Positions 5,404 to 11,658 of a DNA stretch of 40,027 nucleotides are shown here, piece after piece (positions within the stretch are counted from its first letter, which is position 1; each line of letters starts with the position of its first letter). Both the position numbers and the translations under genes were made by a program. The DNA is from a virus, in the IMG/VR virus record IMGVR_UViG_3300049024_000119, positions 1 to 40,027 of that record; one strand, 5' to 3'. The notes under the pieces were generated by a model that saw nothing but the letters and a program-made list of their open reading frames with translations, had not been told where the DNA came from and made no database searches.

Positions 5404-6021
5404 ATGAAACTCTGCATCGAAGTCGGTCACGGCATGTCTAACAAACGGTCAGGTGTCTATGACACCGGGGCGGTCTATGGCCCTCATGAGGAGGCATCCA
5501 TTGTCCTGCTCTGGGGACATGAGCTGCGCAAGGCCTGCGAGTATCTGGGCATGCCCTGCTTCATGACCCGCGTGCATCGCAATGATCCCACGCCGCTGGG
5601 CACACGCGTTGCACGGGCTGAGCAGGAAGGTTGCACGCACCTCATCAGCCTGCATGTCAATGATGCGGATGCGCCTGGGGCCAATGGTTTCGAGACCCTT
5701 TACCGTACCCCTCACAGCGAAGTGTTTGCCGAAAGTCTGCATCATCTGATGAGCACCCTGAACCTGCGTGATCGCGGGGTGAAGCTGCGCCCGGATCTGG
5801 CGGTGCTCACTTCCAAGTCCATGCCCTCGGCGCTCCTGGAGCTGGGCTTCATCCGCTCGGCCTCTGACATGCGCGTGGTCACAGATCCGACCATCATGCA
5901 GCGCCACTGCGCCAAGATCGCCACCTACCTGGCCGGTCTCAGTGCTCCTGCCAGGTCTGCGCCTGAGCCTGCCGCTCATGGCTGCACCTGCCCCTGCACC
6001 TGTGGCAAGCGGCCTAACTAA
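5404..6021 (+). CDS. Endolysin: N-acetylmuramoyl-L-alanine amidase (Amidase_3)
   Basis: The 205-residue product starts MKLCIEVGHGMSNKRSGVYD, with the first zinc ligand H9 on the first strand as in the family. The other expected residues are present: E29/E30 in GPHEEAS, H84 in LISLHVND and catalytic E146 in SALLELGFI. It cleaves the amide bond between MurNAc and L-Ala in peptidoglycan, releasing phage at the end of the lytic cycle. The frame is open upstream, but this ATG follows array A and places the first strand correctly. After the catalytic domain comes an unusual tail, HGCTCPCTCGKRPN, with four closely spaced cysteines. No signal peptide is present, so a holin is needed. Confidence 0.9.
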   Translation: MKLCIEVGHGMSNKRSGVYDTGAVYGPHEEASIVLLWGHELRKACEYLGMPCFMTRVHRNDPTPLGTRVARAEQEGCTHLISLHVNDADAPGANGFETLYRTPHSEVFAESLHHLMSTLNLRDRGVKLRPDLAVLTSKSMPSALLELGFIRSASDMRVVTDPTIMQRHCAKIATYLAGLSAPARSAPEPAAHGCTCPCTCGKRPN

Positions 6022-6035
6022 ACACTCGTCAACGG
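6019..6035 (+). repeat. Decamer array B (short)
   Basis: AACACTCGTCAACGG overlaps the end of the endolysin gene and is followed by CTCCCTCTCCCCC and the next ATG at 6049. Its right end, GTCAACGGCTCCCTC, is identical to that of array A. Confidence 0.6.
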
Positions 6036-6048
6036 CTCCCTCTCCCCC

Positions 6049-6402
6049 ATGCCCGCCACCCTCTACAACTTCACCCTCTATCGCGGCGTGACCTTTGCCG
6101 GTCTGCGTCTCATGGCGGTGGATGCCACCGGCAGCGCTGTGGCCCTCAATGGGGGCACCACGGCCCTGCTCCAGGCACGCAAGGCAGCGGGCAAGGCACT
6201 GGCCTTTGAGCTGCCAGTGAACCTCGGTGAGGCGGTGGGCGAAATCCTCATTCCGGAAGTCTCCGCGACCACCACGGCGGCGCTGAGTCGCGGCGAGTTC
6301 GAGTACGACCTCATCCTCATCAGTGCGGATGAGAAACCCTGGCCACCCATCCTGCGCGGCGTCATCAAGGTGGAGGACATCATCAGCCAGCCATCCTCAT
6401 GA
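6049..6402 (+). CDS. Phage baseplate/fibre-associated protein, BppU-N-like fold
   Basis: The 117-residue product follows a common phage pattern: an N-terminal strand NFTLYRGVTF, then LRLMAVDATGSAVALNGGTT with ALLQARKAAGK, a stretch giving ILIPEVSATTTAALSRGEFE, and YDLILISADE...ILRGVIKVED. This strand-rich plan matches small proteins placed before tail fibres that resemble the BppU upper-baseplate N-terminal domain. It may connect the fibre to the tail or aid its assembly. It has a pyrimidine leader and no Shine-Dalgarno sequence. Its stop overlaps the next mini-gene by ATGA. Confidence 0.65.
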   Translation: MPATLYNFTLYRGVTFAGLRLMAVDATGSAVALNGGTTALLQARKAAGKALAFELPVNLGEAVGEILIPEVSATTTAALSRGEFEYDLILISADEKPWPPILRGVIKVEDIISQPSS

Positions 6403-6479
6403 ACGCCATCCTTCTCGGTCTCGCTGTCTCTCTGCTGGTGGGCTTGGTGCTCACCTTCGCCACCCACTGGAAACGCTGA
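6399..6479 (+). CDS. 26-residue transmembrane peptide
   Basis: The frame encodes MNAILLGLAVSLLVGLVLTF followed by ATHWKR: one membrane helix with a positive C-terminal end. The start overlaps the upstream stop (ATGA), which argues for translation. It lies between the endolysin block and the tail fibre; a minimal holin or regulatory peptide is possible but speculative. Confidence 0.45.
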   Translation: MNAILLGLAVSLLVGLVLTFATHWKR

Positions 6480-6483
6480 TCTC

Positions 6484-6564
6484 ATGCCTGCCATCCATCA
6501 CCTCATCATCTCGGACCTGAGCAGCCCTGGCATCGTCCGTGTCATCGTCACCTCTCTTCCATGA
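6484..6564 (+). CDS. 26-residue mini-ORF coupled to the tail fibre gene
   Basis: The frame encodes MPAIHHLIISDLSSPGIVRV then IVTSLP. Its stop overlaps the tail-fibre ATG at 6561 (ATGA), and it begins 4 bases after the transmembrane peptide. It may serve mainly to couple translation. It looks like one or two beta strands and no function is suggested. Confidence 0.35.
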   Translation: MPAIHHLIISDLSSPGIVRVIVTSLP

Positions 6565-7925
6565 AACACGTTCTCGCTCTCCTTTCCGCCTTTCTTCTGA
6601 CGCTGCCTGTGGCCGCGCAGAATGTGGGTGACTTCATCCTCCATGAAAAGATCGCCACCACGGGCCAGGTCACACCCCGCTACTTGCCCAAGGGTGCCAG
6701 CACGCTCTGGGGCACGAATGCCAGCTCCCTGCCCATCCCCATCACGCTGGGCAGTGGTCTGAGCCTGAACCTCACCACCAAGGTGCTCAGTGCCACCGGC
6801 AGCGGTGGCACCTGGGGCAGCATCACTGGCACCCTGAGCGCGCAGACAGATCTGAATGATGCCCTGGCTCTCAAGGCACCGCTGGCATCCCCCACCTTCA
6901 CCGGCACGGTCACGATTCCATCCGGCGCCAGCATCAGCGGGTACCTCACCACCGCGTCTGCGGCGAGCACCTACCTGACCAGCGCCACGGCGGCGAGCAC
7001 CTATCTGACGATCTCCACCGCTGCCAGCACCTATCTCACGCCCACGGGCAACGGCTCCGGCCTCACCTCGCTGAATGCCTCCAGCCTCAGCAGTGGCACG
7101 GTCAATGATGCGCGGCTCTCCGCCAACGTCAGCCTGCTAGGCTCCAGCATTGATCTTGCGAGCGAGGTCACGGGCAACCTGCCTGTGAGCAGGTTGAACT
7201 CCGGCACCTCGGCCAGCTCCTCCACCTATTGGCGCGGGGATGGCACCTGGGCCACTCCTGCGGGCGGCAGCAGCATCAGCACCCCCAAGGTGGTTTACGT
7301 CGAGTCCAACGGCAATGACGGCACGGGCGTGGTCGGAGATCCCAGCAAGCCCTTTGCCACGGGCACAGCGGCCTACAATGCCGGGCAGGCAGGGTCTGCG
7401 CCCTTCGCTCTCTCCTTTGGAGCAGGCAGCTTCACGGTCTACATCAATGAGCCTCCTTACCTCAGCTCCATTCAGGGCCGGGGTGATGGAGTCACCACGG
7501 TGAATCTCTATGCTAATGGGCAGAACAGCGTGGATGAGAATGCAGGCGCGGGCATTGATCTGGATCTGAAGCTGCTGCACCTCACGATCGTTGTGCAGTC
7601 GAACGGTGGCGAGGCCTCCGGCTCCAGCGGTGCGGGGGGTAATGGTGGCACTGTCATCCTTCGTGGCCTGGCCTATGTGGATGTCAGCGCCACGGGTGGC
7701 AATGGTCTGAGCGGCGGCGCTACAGGTGGCACTGTCTATCTGCATGGACCTCTCAGGCTTGCGGGGGTCAACGTCAATGGCGCCAGCGCCAATGGCAGCC
7801 TCTTCGCGGATGGCTGTGACCTCCGTGATGTCTTCTTCAGTGGCACGGCCACCGTGGGCCGGTGCAGCTACACGACCGCCAACTTCACCATCTCGAACGA
7901 TAAAGGAGGGAACGCAGCCTACTGA
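6561..7925 (+). CDS. Tail fibre-like protein with an N-terminal signal peptide
   Basis: The 454-residue product begins MKHVLALLSAFLLTLPVAAQ, a textbook Sec signal peptide. The next part is Gly/Ser/Thr rich and typical of phage fibres: DLNDALALKAPLASPTFTGT, then three copies of an A-S-T-Y-L-T repeat (about residues 133-160), then a G-N-G-S-G-L-T-S-L-N-A-S-S-L turn and YWRGDGTWATP. The C-terminal half (from about 240, VVYVESNGNDGTGVVGDPSK) looks like a right-handed beta-helix start. Receptor binding is the expected role. A signal peptide on a virion fibre is odd; either the start is misjudged or the protein is exported. Confidence 0.75.
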   Translation: MKHVLALLSAFLLTLPVAAQNVGDFILHEKIATTGQVTPRYLPKGASTLWGTNASSLPIPITLGSGLSLNLTTKVLSATGSGGTWGSITGTLSAQTDLNDALALKAPLASPTFTGTVTIPSGASISGYLTTASAASTYLTSATAASTYLTISTAASTYLTPTGNGSGLTSLNASSLSSGTVNDARLSANVSLLGSSIDLASEVTGNLPVSRLNSGTSASSSTYWRGDGTWATPAGGSSISTPKVVYVESNGNDGTGVVGDPSKPFATGTAAYNAGQAGSAPFALSFGAGSFTVYINEPPYLSSIQGRGDGVTTVNLYANGQNSVDENAGAGIDLDLKLLHLTIVVQSNGGEASGSSGAGGNGGTVILRGLAYVDVSATGGNGLSGGATGGTVYLHGPLRLAGVNVNGASANGSLFADGCDLRDVFFSGTATVGRCSYTTANFTISNDKGGNAAY

Positions 7926-7926
7926 C

Positions 7927-8169
7927 ATGAGCGCACCATCATCCATCTCTCTTACCCCCAAGACCTTCCTGGAACGGCTCACCATGGCTGAGGTGGTCGG
8001 TGTGATGACCTCCACGATCCCGGAGATCATCTACTTCCGCACCATGTTCTGTGTGAGTGAGCGCATCGTGTCCACGGATCCGCTGCTGCCGGTGGGCATG
8101 CAGATGCTGGTCACGCACGGCCTGCTCACTGATGAGCGCCGGGCGCAGATCATGTCCTACGCCGCCTAA
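7927..8169 (+). CDS. Small conserved phage protein following the tail fibre
   Basis: The 80-residue product (MSAPSSISLTPKTFLERLTM) has the pattern of a family often found after phage tail fibres: an N-terminal helix F-L-x-R-L-T/S, a middle helix ending in a residue-poor stretch, then VSTDPLLPVGMQMLVTHGLL and TDERRAQIM. The last part matches the usual D-x-x-x-x-x-G-V-x-x-L-x-x-x-G-L-I ending. The family has no firm biochemical role; a tail or fibre assembly role is inferred from position. One base separates it from the fibre gene. Confidence 0.6.
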   Translation: MSAPSSISLTPKTFLERLTMAEVVGVMTSTIPEIIYFRTMFCVSERIVSTDPLLPVGMQMLVTHGLLTDERRAQIMSYAA

Positions 8170-8183
8170 CCACGTTTTCTCCC

Positions 8184-8753
8184 ATGCTCCTCCTCCTTGC
8201 CCAGTCTGCCCAGGACATATCCAGTGTGCCTGCGGATGATGTGAAAAGTTTCTTCATCATGCTGGCCTTCGTGCTCGGCCTGGCGGCGCTCGGGGGTGGT
8301 GGCTACATCCTTGGCAAACGCGGCACGAAAGCGGATCCGATCCATGTGCATCAGCCAGTGAAAGTGGATGCCACCACGCGTGCCGCTGCGGAGCATGCCC
8401 ATCAGTCGGAGCTGGATGAGCTGCGGGCCTTGTTTGAAAACGAGCGCCAGGCAAACATGGAAGAACACAAGAGCCACCGCGCTGCTCTTGCGGCGATGCT
8501 GCAACAGATCACGGACAAAGGAAACAGTCGCGAGCTGAACATCATCAACGCCATCAATGAGGCTAAAGACTCCATCACCGCTGCCACGCTGAAGGAACTG
8601 AAAGACATCCATAACCGCATCAATCCTCTCGCTGAAAAAGTGGGCGAGCACAGCAAGGCCATCGAAGGCCTGGGTGCGCAGCTCAAGAACCTCTGGGAGA
8701 TCGTCAGAGATGCCCTGCGCGATGCCCTCCACTTCAAGAAAGCCAGATCATGA
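8184..8753 (+). CDS. Membrane-anchored coiled-coil protein
   Basis: The 189-residue product has a hydrophobic start (MLLLLAQSAQDISSVPADDV) and a clear membrane helix at about 22-45 (FFIMLAFVLGLAALGGGGYIL). A long helical, charged region follows (55-185), including HQSELDELRALFENERQANM and LKELKDIHNRINPLAEKVGE. It ends in a basic K-K-A-R-S. Position next to lysis and terminase genes and its topology suggest a holin/spanin-like membrane protein, but no diagnostic motif is present. It is coupled by ATGA to the next gene. Confidence 0.62.
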   Translation: MLLLLAQSAQDISSVPADDVKSFFIMLAFVLGLAALGGGGYILGKRGTKADPIHVHQPVKVDATTRAAAEHAHQSELDELRALFENERQANMEEHKSHRAALAAMLQQITDKGNSRELNIINAINEAKDSITAATLKELKDIHNRINPLAEKVGEHSKAIEGLGAQLKNLWEIVRDALRDALHFKKARS

Positions 8754-9001
8754 CCTCCGCCTCCATCGCCCTTCGTCCCCTCGTTCTCGAAATCATGCAG
8801 ATGGCCCCGTCTCGCAAATGGTCCGAGGCAGCCATCGTCACCCAGGTGCACACGCAGGATCCTTCCGCCCGCGCTATTGATGTGATGTCTGCGATGAACT
8901 TCCTGCATGGTGAAGCTCTGGTGAAGACGGCTCACAACCGCATGATGCAGTGTGACACCTGGGAGCTGACTGAAACCGGCAAGGCCTACCGCTTCCCATG
9001 A
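8750..9001 (+). CDS. Small winged-helix-like protein before the terminase
   Basis: The 83-residue product (MTSASIALRPLVLEIMQMAP) has helix-helix-strand character: SRKWSEAAIVTQVHTQDPSA, ARAIDVMSAMNFLHGEALVK and a C-terminal strand pair TWELTETGKAYRF. The ending resembles the wing of small replication or transcription regulators. It is linked by ATGA to genes on both sides, just before the terminase pair, a position where Mu-like phages carry small uncharacterised proteins. Confidence 0.6.
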   Translation: MTSASIALRPLVLEIMQMAPSRKWSEAAIVTQVHTQDPSARAIDVMSAMNFLHGEALVKTAHNRMMQCDTWELTETGKAYRFP

Positions 9002-9594
9002 TCCGCAAGCCCCATCCATCTTCCGTGCTCAAGACGCTGTCTGATGAAGATCAGGCCGCGCTCTTTGAGTTCATGAGTGATTCCAAGAAGACGCTGGCAG
9101 ATGGCGTGGCGTGGCTCTTCAGCAACAATGGTGTGCGCACCAGTGACAGCAGCCTCAGCGAGTGGCGCCAGTGGTACAAGATGAAGACTGACATCGAGGC
9201 CTGGAATGCCGACAGCGAGGCTCTGAAAGAGATGCTCAGCACGGAGACGGAGATTGATCAGAACCTCATCCCCAAGATTGCGGAGGCGGTCTTCATCTCG
9301 CGCGCGGCGAAGACGGGTGATGCCAAGATGTTTGCCACCGTGGCCAGCATCATCCAGCGGCACAAGGAGCTGGAGTCCAACCAGCAGTCCCATGCGGACA
9401 AGATGCAGCTCGAAGACAAGAAACTGGCCCGCAAAGACCGCGCCCTAACCCAGGCTGAAAAGAAGATCGCTCAGCAGGAGCGCAAGCTCCTCATCCTGGA
9501 GGCCAAGGAACGTGATGCCACGGCGGTGCTCAGTGCCACGGACATGAGTGAGGAGGAGAAGGTCAACAAGATGCGCACCATCTTCGGACGCTGA
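8998..9594 (+). CDS. Small terminase subunit, Mu gp27-like (DUF3486)
   Basis: The 198-residue product starts MIRKPHPSSVLKTLSDEDQA. An N-terminal helix-turn-helix part (residues 10-60: FEFMSDSKKTLADGVAWLFS, RTSDSSLSEWRQWYKM) matches DUF3486 proteins, which choose and hold phage DNA for packaging. A middle helical part and a strongly charged C-terminal coiled coil (about 125-175, LEDKKLARKDRALTQAEKKI) would mediate oligomerisation. It directly precedes the large subunit, the usual order in Mu-like phages. It is somewhat longer than common DUF3486 members because of the coiled coil. Confidence 0.78.
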   Translation: MIRKPHPSSVLKTLSDEDQAALFEFMSDSKKTLADGVAWLFSNNGVRTSDSSLSEWRQWYKMKTDIEAWNADSEALKEMLSTETEIDQNLIPKIAEAVFISRAAKTGDAKMFATVASIIQRHKELESNQQSHADKMQLEDKKLARKDRALTQAEKKIAQQERKLLILEAKERDATAVLSATDMSEEEKVNKMRTIFGR

Positions 9595-9598
9595 TGCC

Positions 9599-11221
9599 AT
9601 GCCCAAACAAACACCACTCCAAAAGGACGCCATCGAACAGATTGCCGAGAAGGCACGCGCCCAGAAGGCAGCTCTTTCGCGCCAGGCTGAGGAGCTGATG
9701 CAGCTGGTGAGCGCAGCAGCAGATCGTTCCAGCAATCCTCTGCACAAGTGTGATCTCGAAACACTGCGTCAGCGCTGTGAGCAGCATGTGCTGGGAGTGA
9801 ATGTGAACGGCTGGGTGAATCCGTTCCCCAGCACCAACCCCAAGAGCCAGCTGCTGCAGTATCAGCATGAGTACTGGCATGATGACTCCAGGTTTAAGGC
9901 CTGGCTCGCATCACGCCAGGTCGGCAAGGATTTCAGCAGCGAGGGCGAGAGCGCCGAGGACTGCATCATGAATCCATCCCATCGGTGGATGATCGCCGCG
10001 CCATCGGAGCGGCAGAGCCTGGACTCGCTGGAGCAGCAGAAGATGTGGGCAGAGGCCTTTGGTCTGATTGTGGATGACTACCAGGAGGAGCGGGAAGGCG
10101 GGCAGAGTGAGACCTTGCTGAAGGCTGCCGAGATCAAGTACCACAACAAGTCATCCGCCGTGGCTGTGCCTGGCAGGCCTGACACCGTGCGTGGCAAGAG
10201 CGCCAGCATCCTGCTCACAGAGTTTGATTTCTTTGAGCAGCCCCAGCTCACCTGGCGTGCCTTGCTGCCATCCATCACCAACTCTCTGCGCGGCGGTGAA
10301 AAGAAGATCCGCACGGTGTCCACACCGAACGGCAAGGGCCGCATGATGGACAAGTTCTTCAATGAGGAGCCCAAGGGCAAGATGGTCTGGAGCAAGCACC
10401 TCACCACCATCTATCATGCGGTGCTGATGGGTCTGCCGGTGGACATTGAGGAAATCCGCTCCGCCATGGATGATGAGGAGGGCTGGGCACAGGAGTTCGA
10501 GTGTCAGTTCCTGGACGGCTCCAACGTCCTGCTGCCTTATGAGGTCATCCAGCTCGCGGAGTCCATGGATGCTACCGAGAGCTGGTCTCTGGATGACGCG
10601 GGCGGCTCGCATCCCATCTATGTAGGTATTGACTTCGGACGCACGAATGACCCGACCGTCTGCTGGACTCTGCAAAAGGTGGGTGACATCCTGTGGACAC
10701 GCGAGGTGCTGGTGCTGAAGGGGGTATCCACCCCAGATCAAGAGCGCATCCTGCATCAGCGCATCAGCCGCGCACGCCGCGTGTGCTTCGACTACACAGG
10801 CCCCGGCATCGGACTCGGAGACTATCTGGTGAAAGAGCATAAGGAGTGGGACCCCTCGGCGCACAAGCTGGGCAAGATCCAGCTCTGCACCTTCACCGTG
10901 GATTTTAAGCGCGCCATCTTTCCGCGTCTCCGCCGTCACTTTGAGGCCCCCACCCGGCTGCGCATCCCCATCAGCCGCGAGATCCGTGAGGACCTGCATC
11001 AGATGCAGCAGATCATCACGAATGGCACCTACAACTACGCATCACCCAGGACCAAGAGCGGCCACAGTGACCGCTGCACGGCCCTTGCGCTGGCGCTGCA
11101 TGCGGTGGAGGATGCCAAGGCAGACTTCGCATGGTCACCGATCCCGCGCCGGACAGACAGCACGGCGGCGGGGGGTGTCGGCGGTGCCTTGAAACGGGTG
11201 AAAAAGGCCCTCGGGCTGTGA
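9599..11221 (+). CDS. Large terminase subunit, Mu gp28-like
   Basis: The 540-residue product starts at the ATG at 9599, four bases after the small-subunit stop. The ATPase part has an adenine-binding region near LLQYQHEYW (85-93), a Walker A-like SRQVGKD (105-111), and a Walker B-like ILLTEFD (204-210). A coupling motif STPNGKG follows (241-247). The RNase H-like nuclease part carries YVGIDFGRTNDP (D345), RVCFDYTGPGIG (D398) and HSDRCTALALAL (D491). It is the motor and nuclease that packages phage DNA into the prohead. The length fits the gp28 class. Confidence 0.92.
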   Translation: MPKQTPLQKDAIEQIAEKARAQKAALSRQAEELMQLVSAAADRSSNPLHKCDLETLRQRCEQHVLGVNVNGWVNPFPSTNPKSQLLQYQHEYWHDDSRFKAWLASRQVGKDFSSEGESAEDCIMNPSHRWMIAAPSERQSLDSLEQQKMWAEAFGLIVDDYQEEREGGQSETLLKAAEIKYHNKSSAVAVPGRPDTVRGKSASILLTEFDFFEQPQLTWRALLPSITNSLRGGEKKIRTVSTPNGKGRMMDKFFNEEPKGKMVWSKHLTTIYHAVLMGLPVDIEEIRSAMDDEEGWAQEFECQFLDGSNVLLPYEVIQLAESMDATESWSLDDAGGSHPIYVGIDFGRTNDPTVCWTLQKVGDILWTREVLVLKGVSTPDQERILHQRISRARRVCFDYTGPGIGLGDYLVKEHKEWDPSAHKLGKIQLCTFTVDFKRAIFPRLRRHFEAPTRLRIPISREIREDLHQMQQIITNGTYNYASPRTKSGHSDRCTALALALHAVEDAKADFAWSPIPRRTDSTAAGGVGGALKRVKKALGL

Positions 11222-11596
11222 TTTCCCGGAAACGCGATTTAAGGCCGGTCTGAGGGGGCGGGATGGCTCGGAGTAGCTCTCACCCCCCTATCCCCACCCC
11301 AAAAACCGTGCAAATGGCGTGCAAAACGGCGGCGGACCGGGCCCGGGGTGCCGAAATCGGGTCTGGGGGCCGGAGTGGTCCGGGATCGGGATCGGTGGCC
11401 AGGGTGTCGTGGCCTGCCATTTTTGCATGGCAAATGCATGGTTCGCCAAAGACCCTGGAGACGTTTGTACACACCCCCCGCTACCCTGACCCTCATTGAC
11501 CGCCTTGACCGTGTCTCATCGCTCCCGCTGCTGACAAACCACCGCCAACAACGGCAAACCATCGCCAGCCATCGCCAACGGTTCCCCTCTTTTCTC
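11222..11596. other. Long non-coding interval between terminase and portal genes
   Basis: No convincing gene was found. The interval holds C-runs, the palindrome CCGGGCCCGG near 11340, a CGGGATCGGGATCGG repeat near 11385, and overlapping inverted repeats around 11417-11442 built from TGCCAT, ATGGCA and GCAAATGC. It ends with decamer array C. In Mu-like genomes these two genes are usually adjacent, so the gap is notable. It could contain a terminator for the terminase unit, a protein-binding site or an inserted fragment. Confidence 0.5.
11531..11581 (+). repeat. Decamer array C
   Basis: Five 10-bp units in register: CTGACAAACC, ACCGCCAACA, ACGGCAAACC, ATCGCCAGCC, ATCGCCAACG. The array is followed by GTTCCCCTC and then directly by the 56-bp element (copy 2), so the two repeat families are stacked here. 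Confidence 0.82.
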
Positions 11597-11652
11597 TGTC
11601 CATTGTGGCCGGTCCGGACCGGTGACGATGTTGGTTAGGCGTGGTGAAGTGG
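11597..11652 (+). repeat. 56-bp palindromic element, copy 2 (candidate late promoter)
   Basis: It is nearly identical to copy 1 (2 differences), with the perfect CCGGTCCGGACCGG palindrome at 11609-11622. It ends in GTGGTGAAGTGG, 6 bases before the TTG proposed as the portal start. This spacing closely matches copy 3 and its ATG, which suggests that the element supplies the promoter and possibly the ribosome-binding region of the first gene of the block. Confidence 0.88.
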
Positions 11653-11658
11653 GGCGTC

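Noticed and set aside
11531-11581. CRISPR array
   Set aside because: The units are 10 bp with no unique spacers and no cas genes, so these are short periodic repeats.
11641-11658. GTG start of the portal at 11641
   Set aside because: It lies inside the conserved 56-bp element; the TTG at 11659 matches the spacing found at copy 3.
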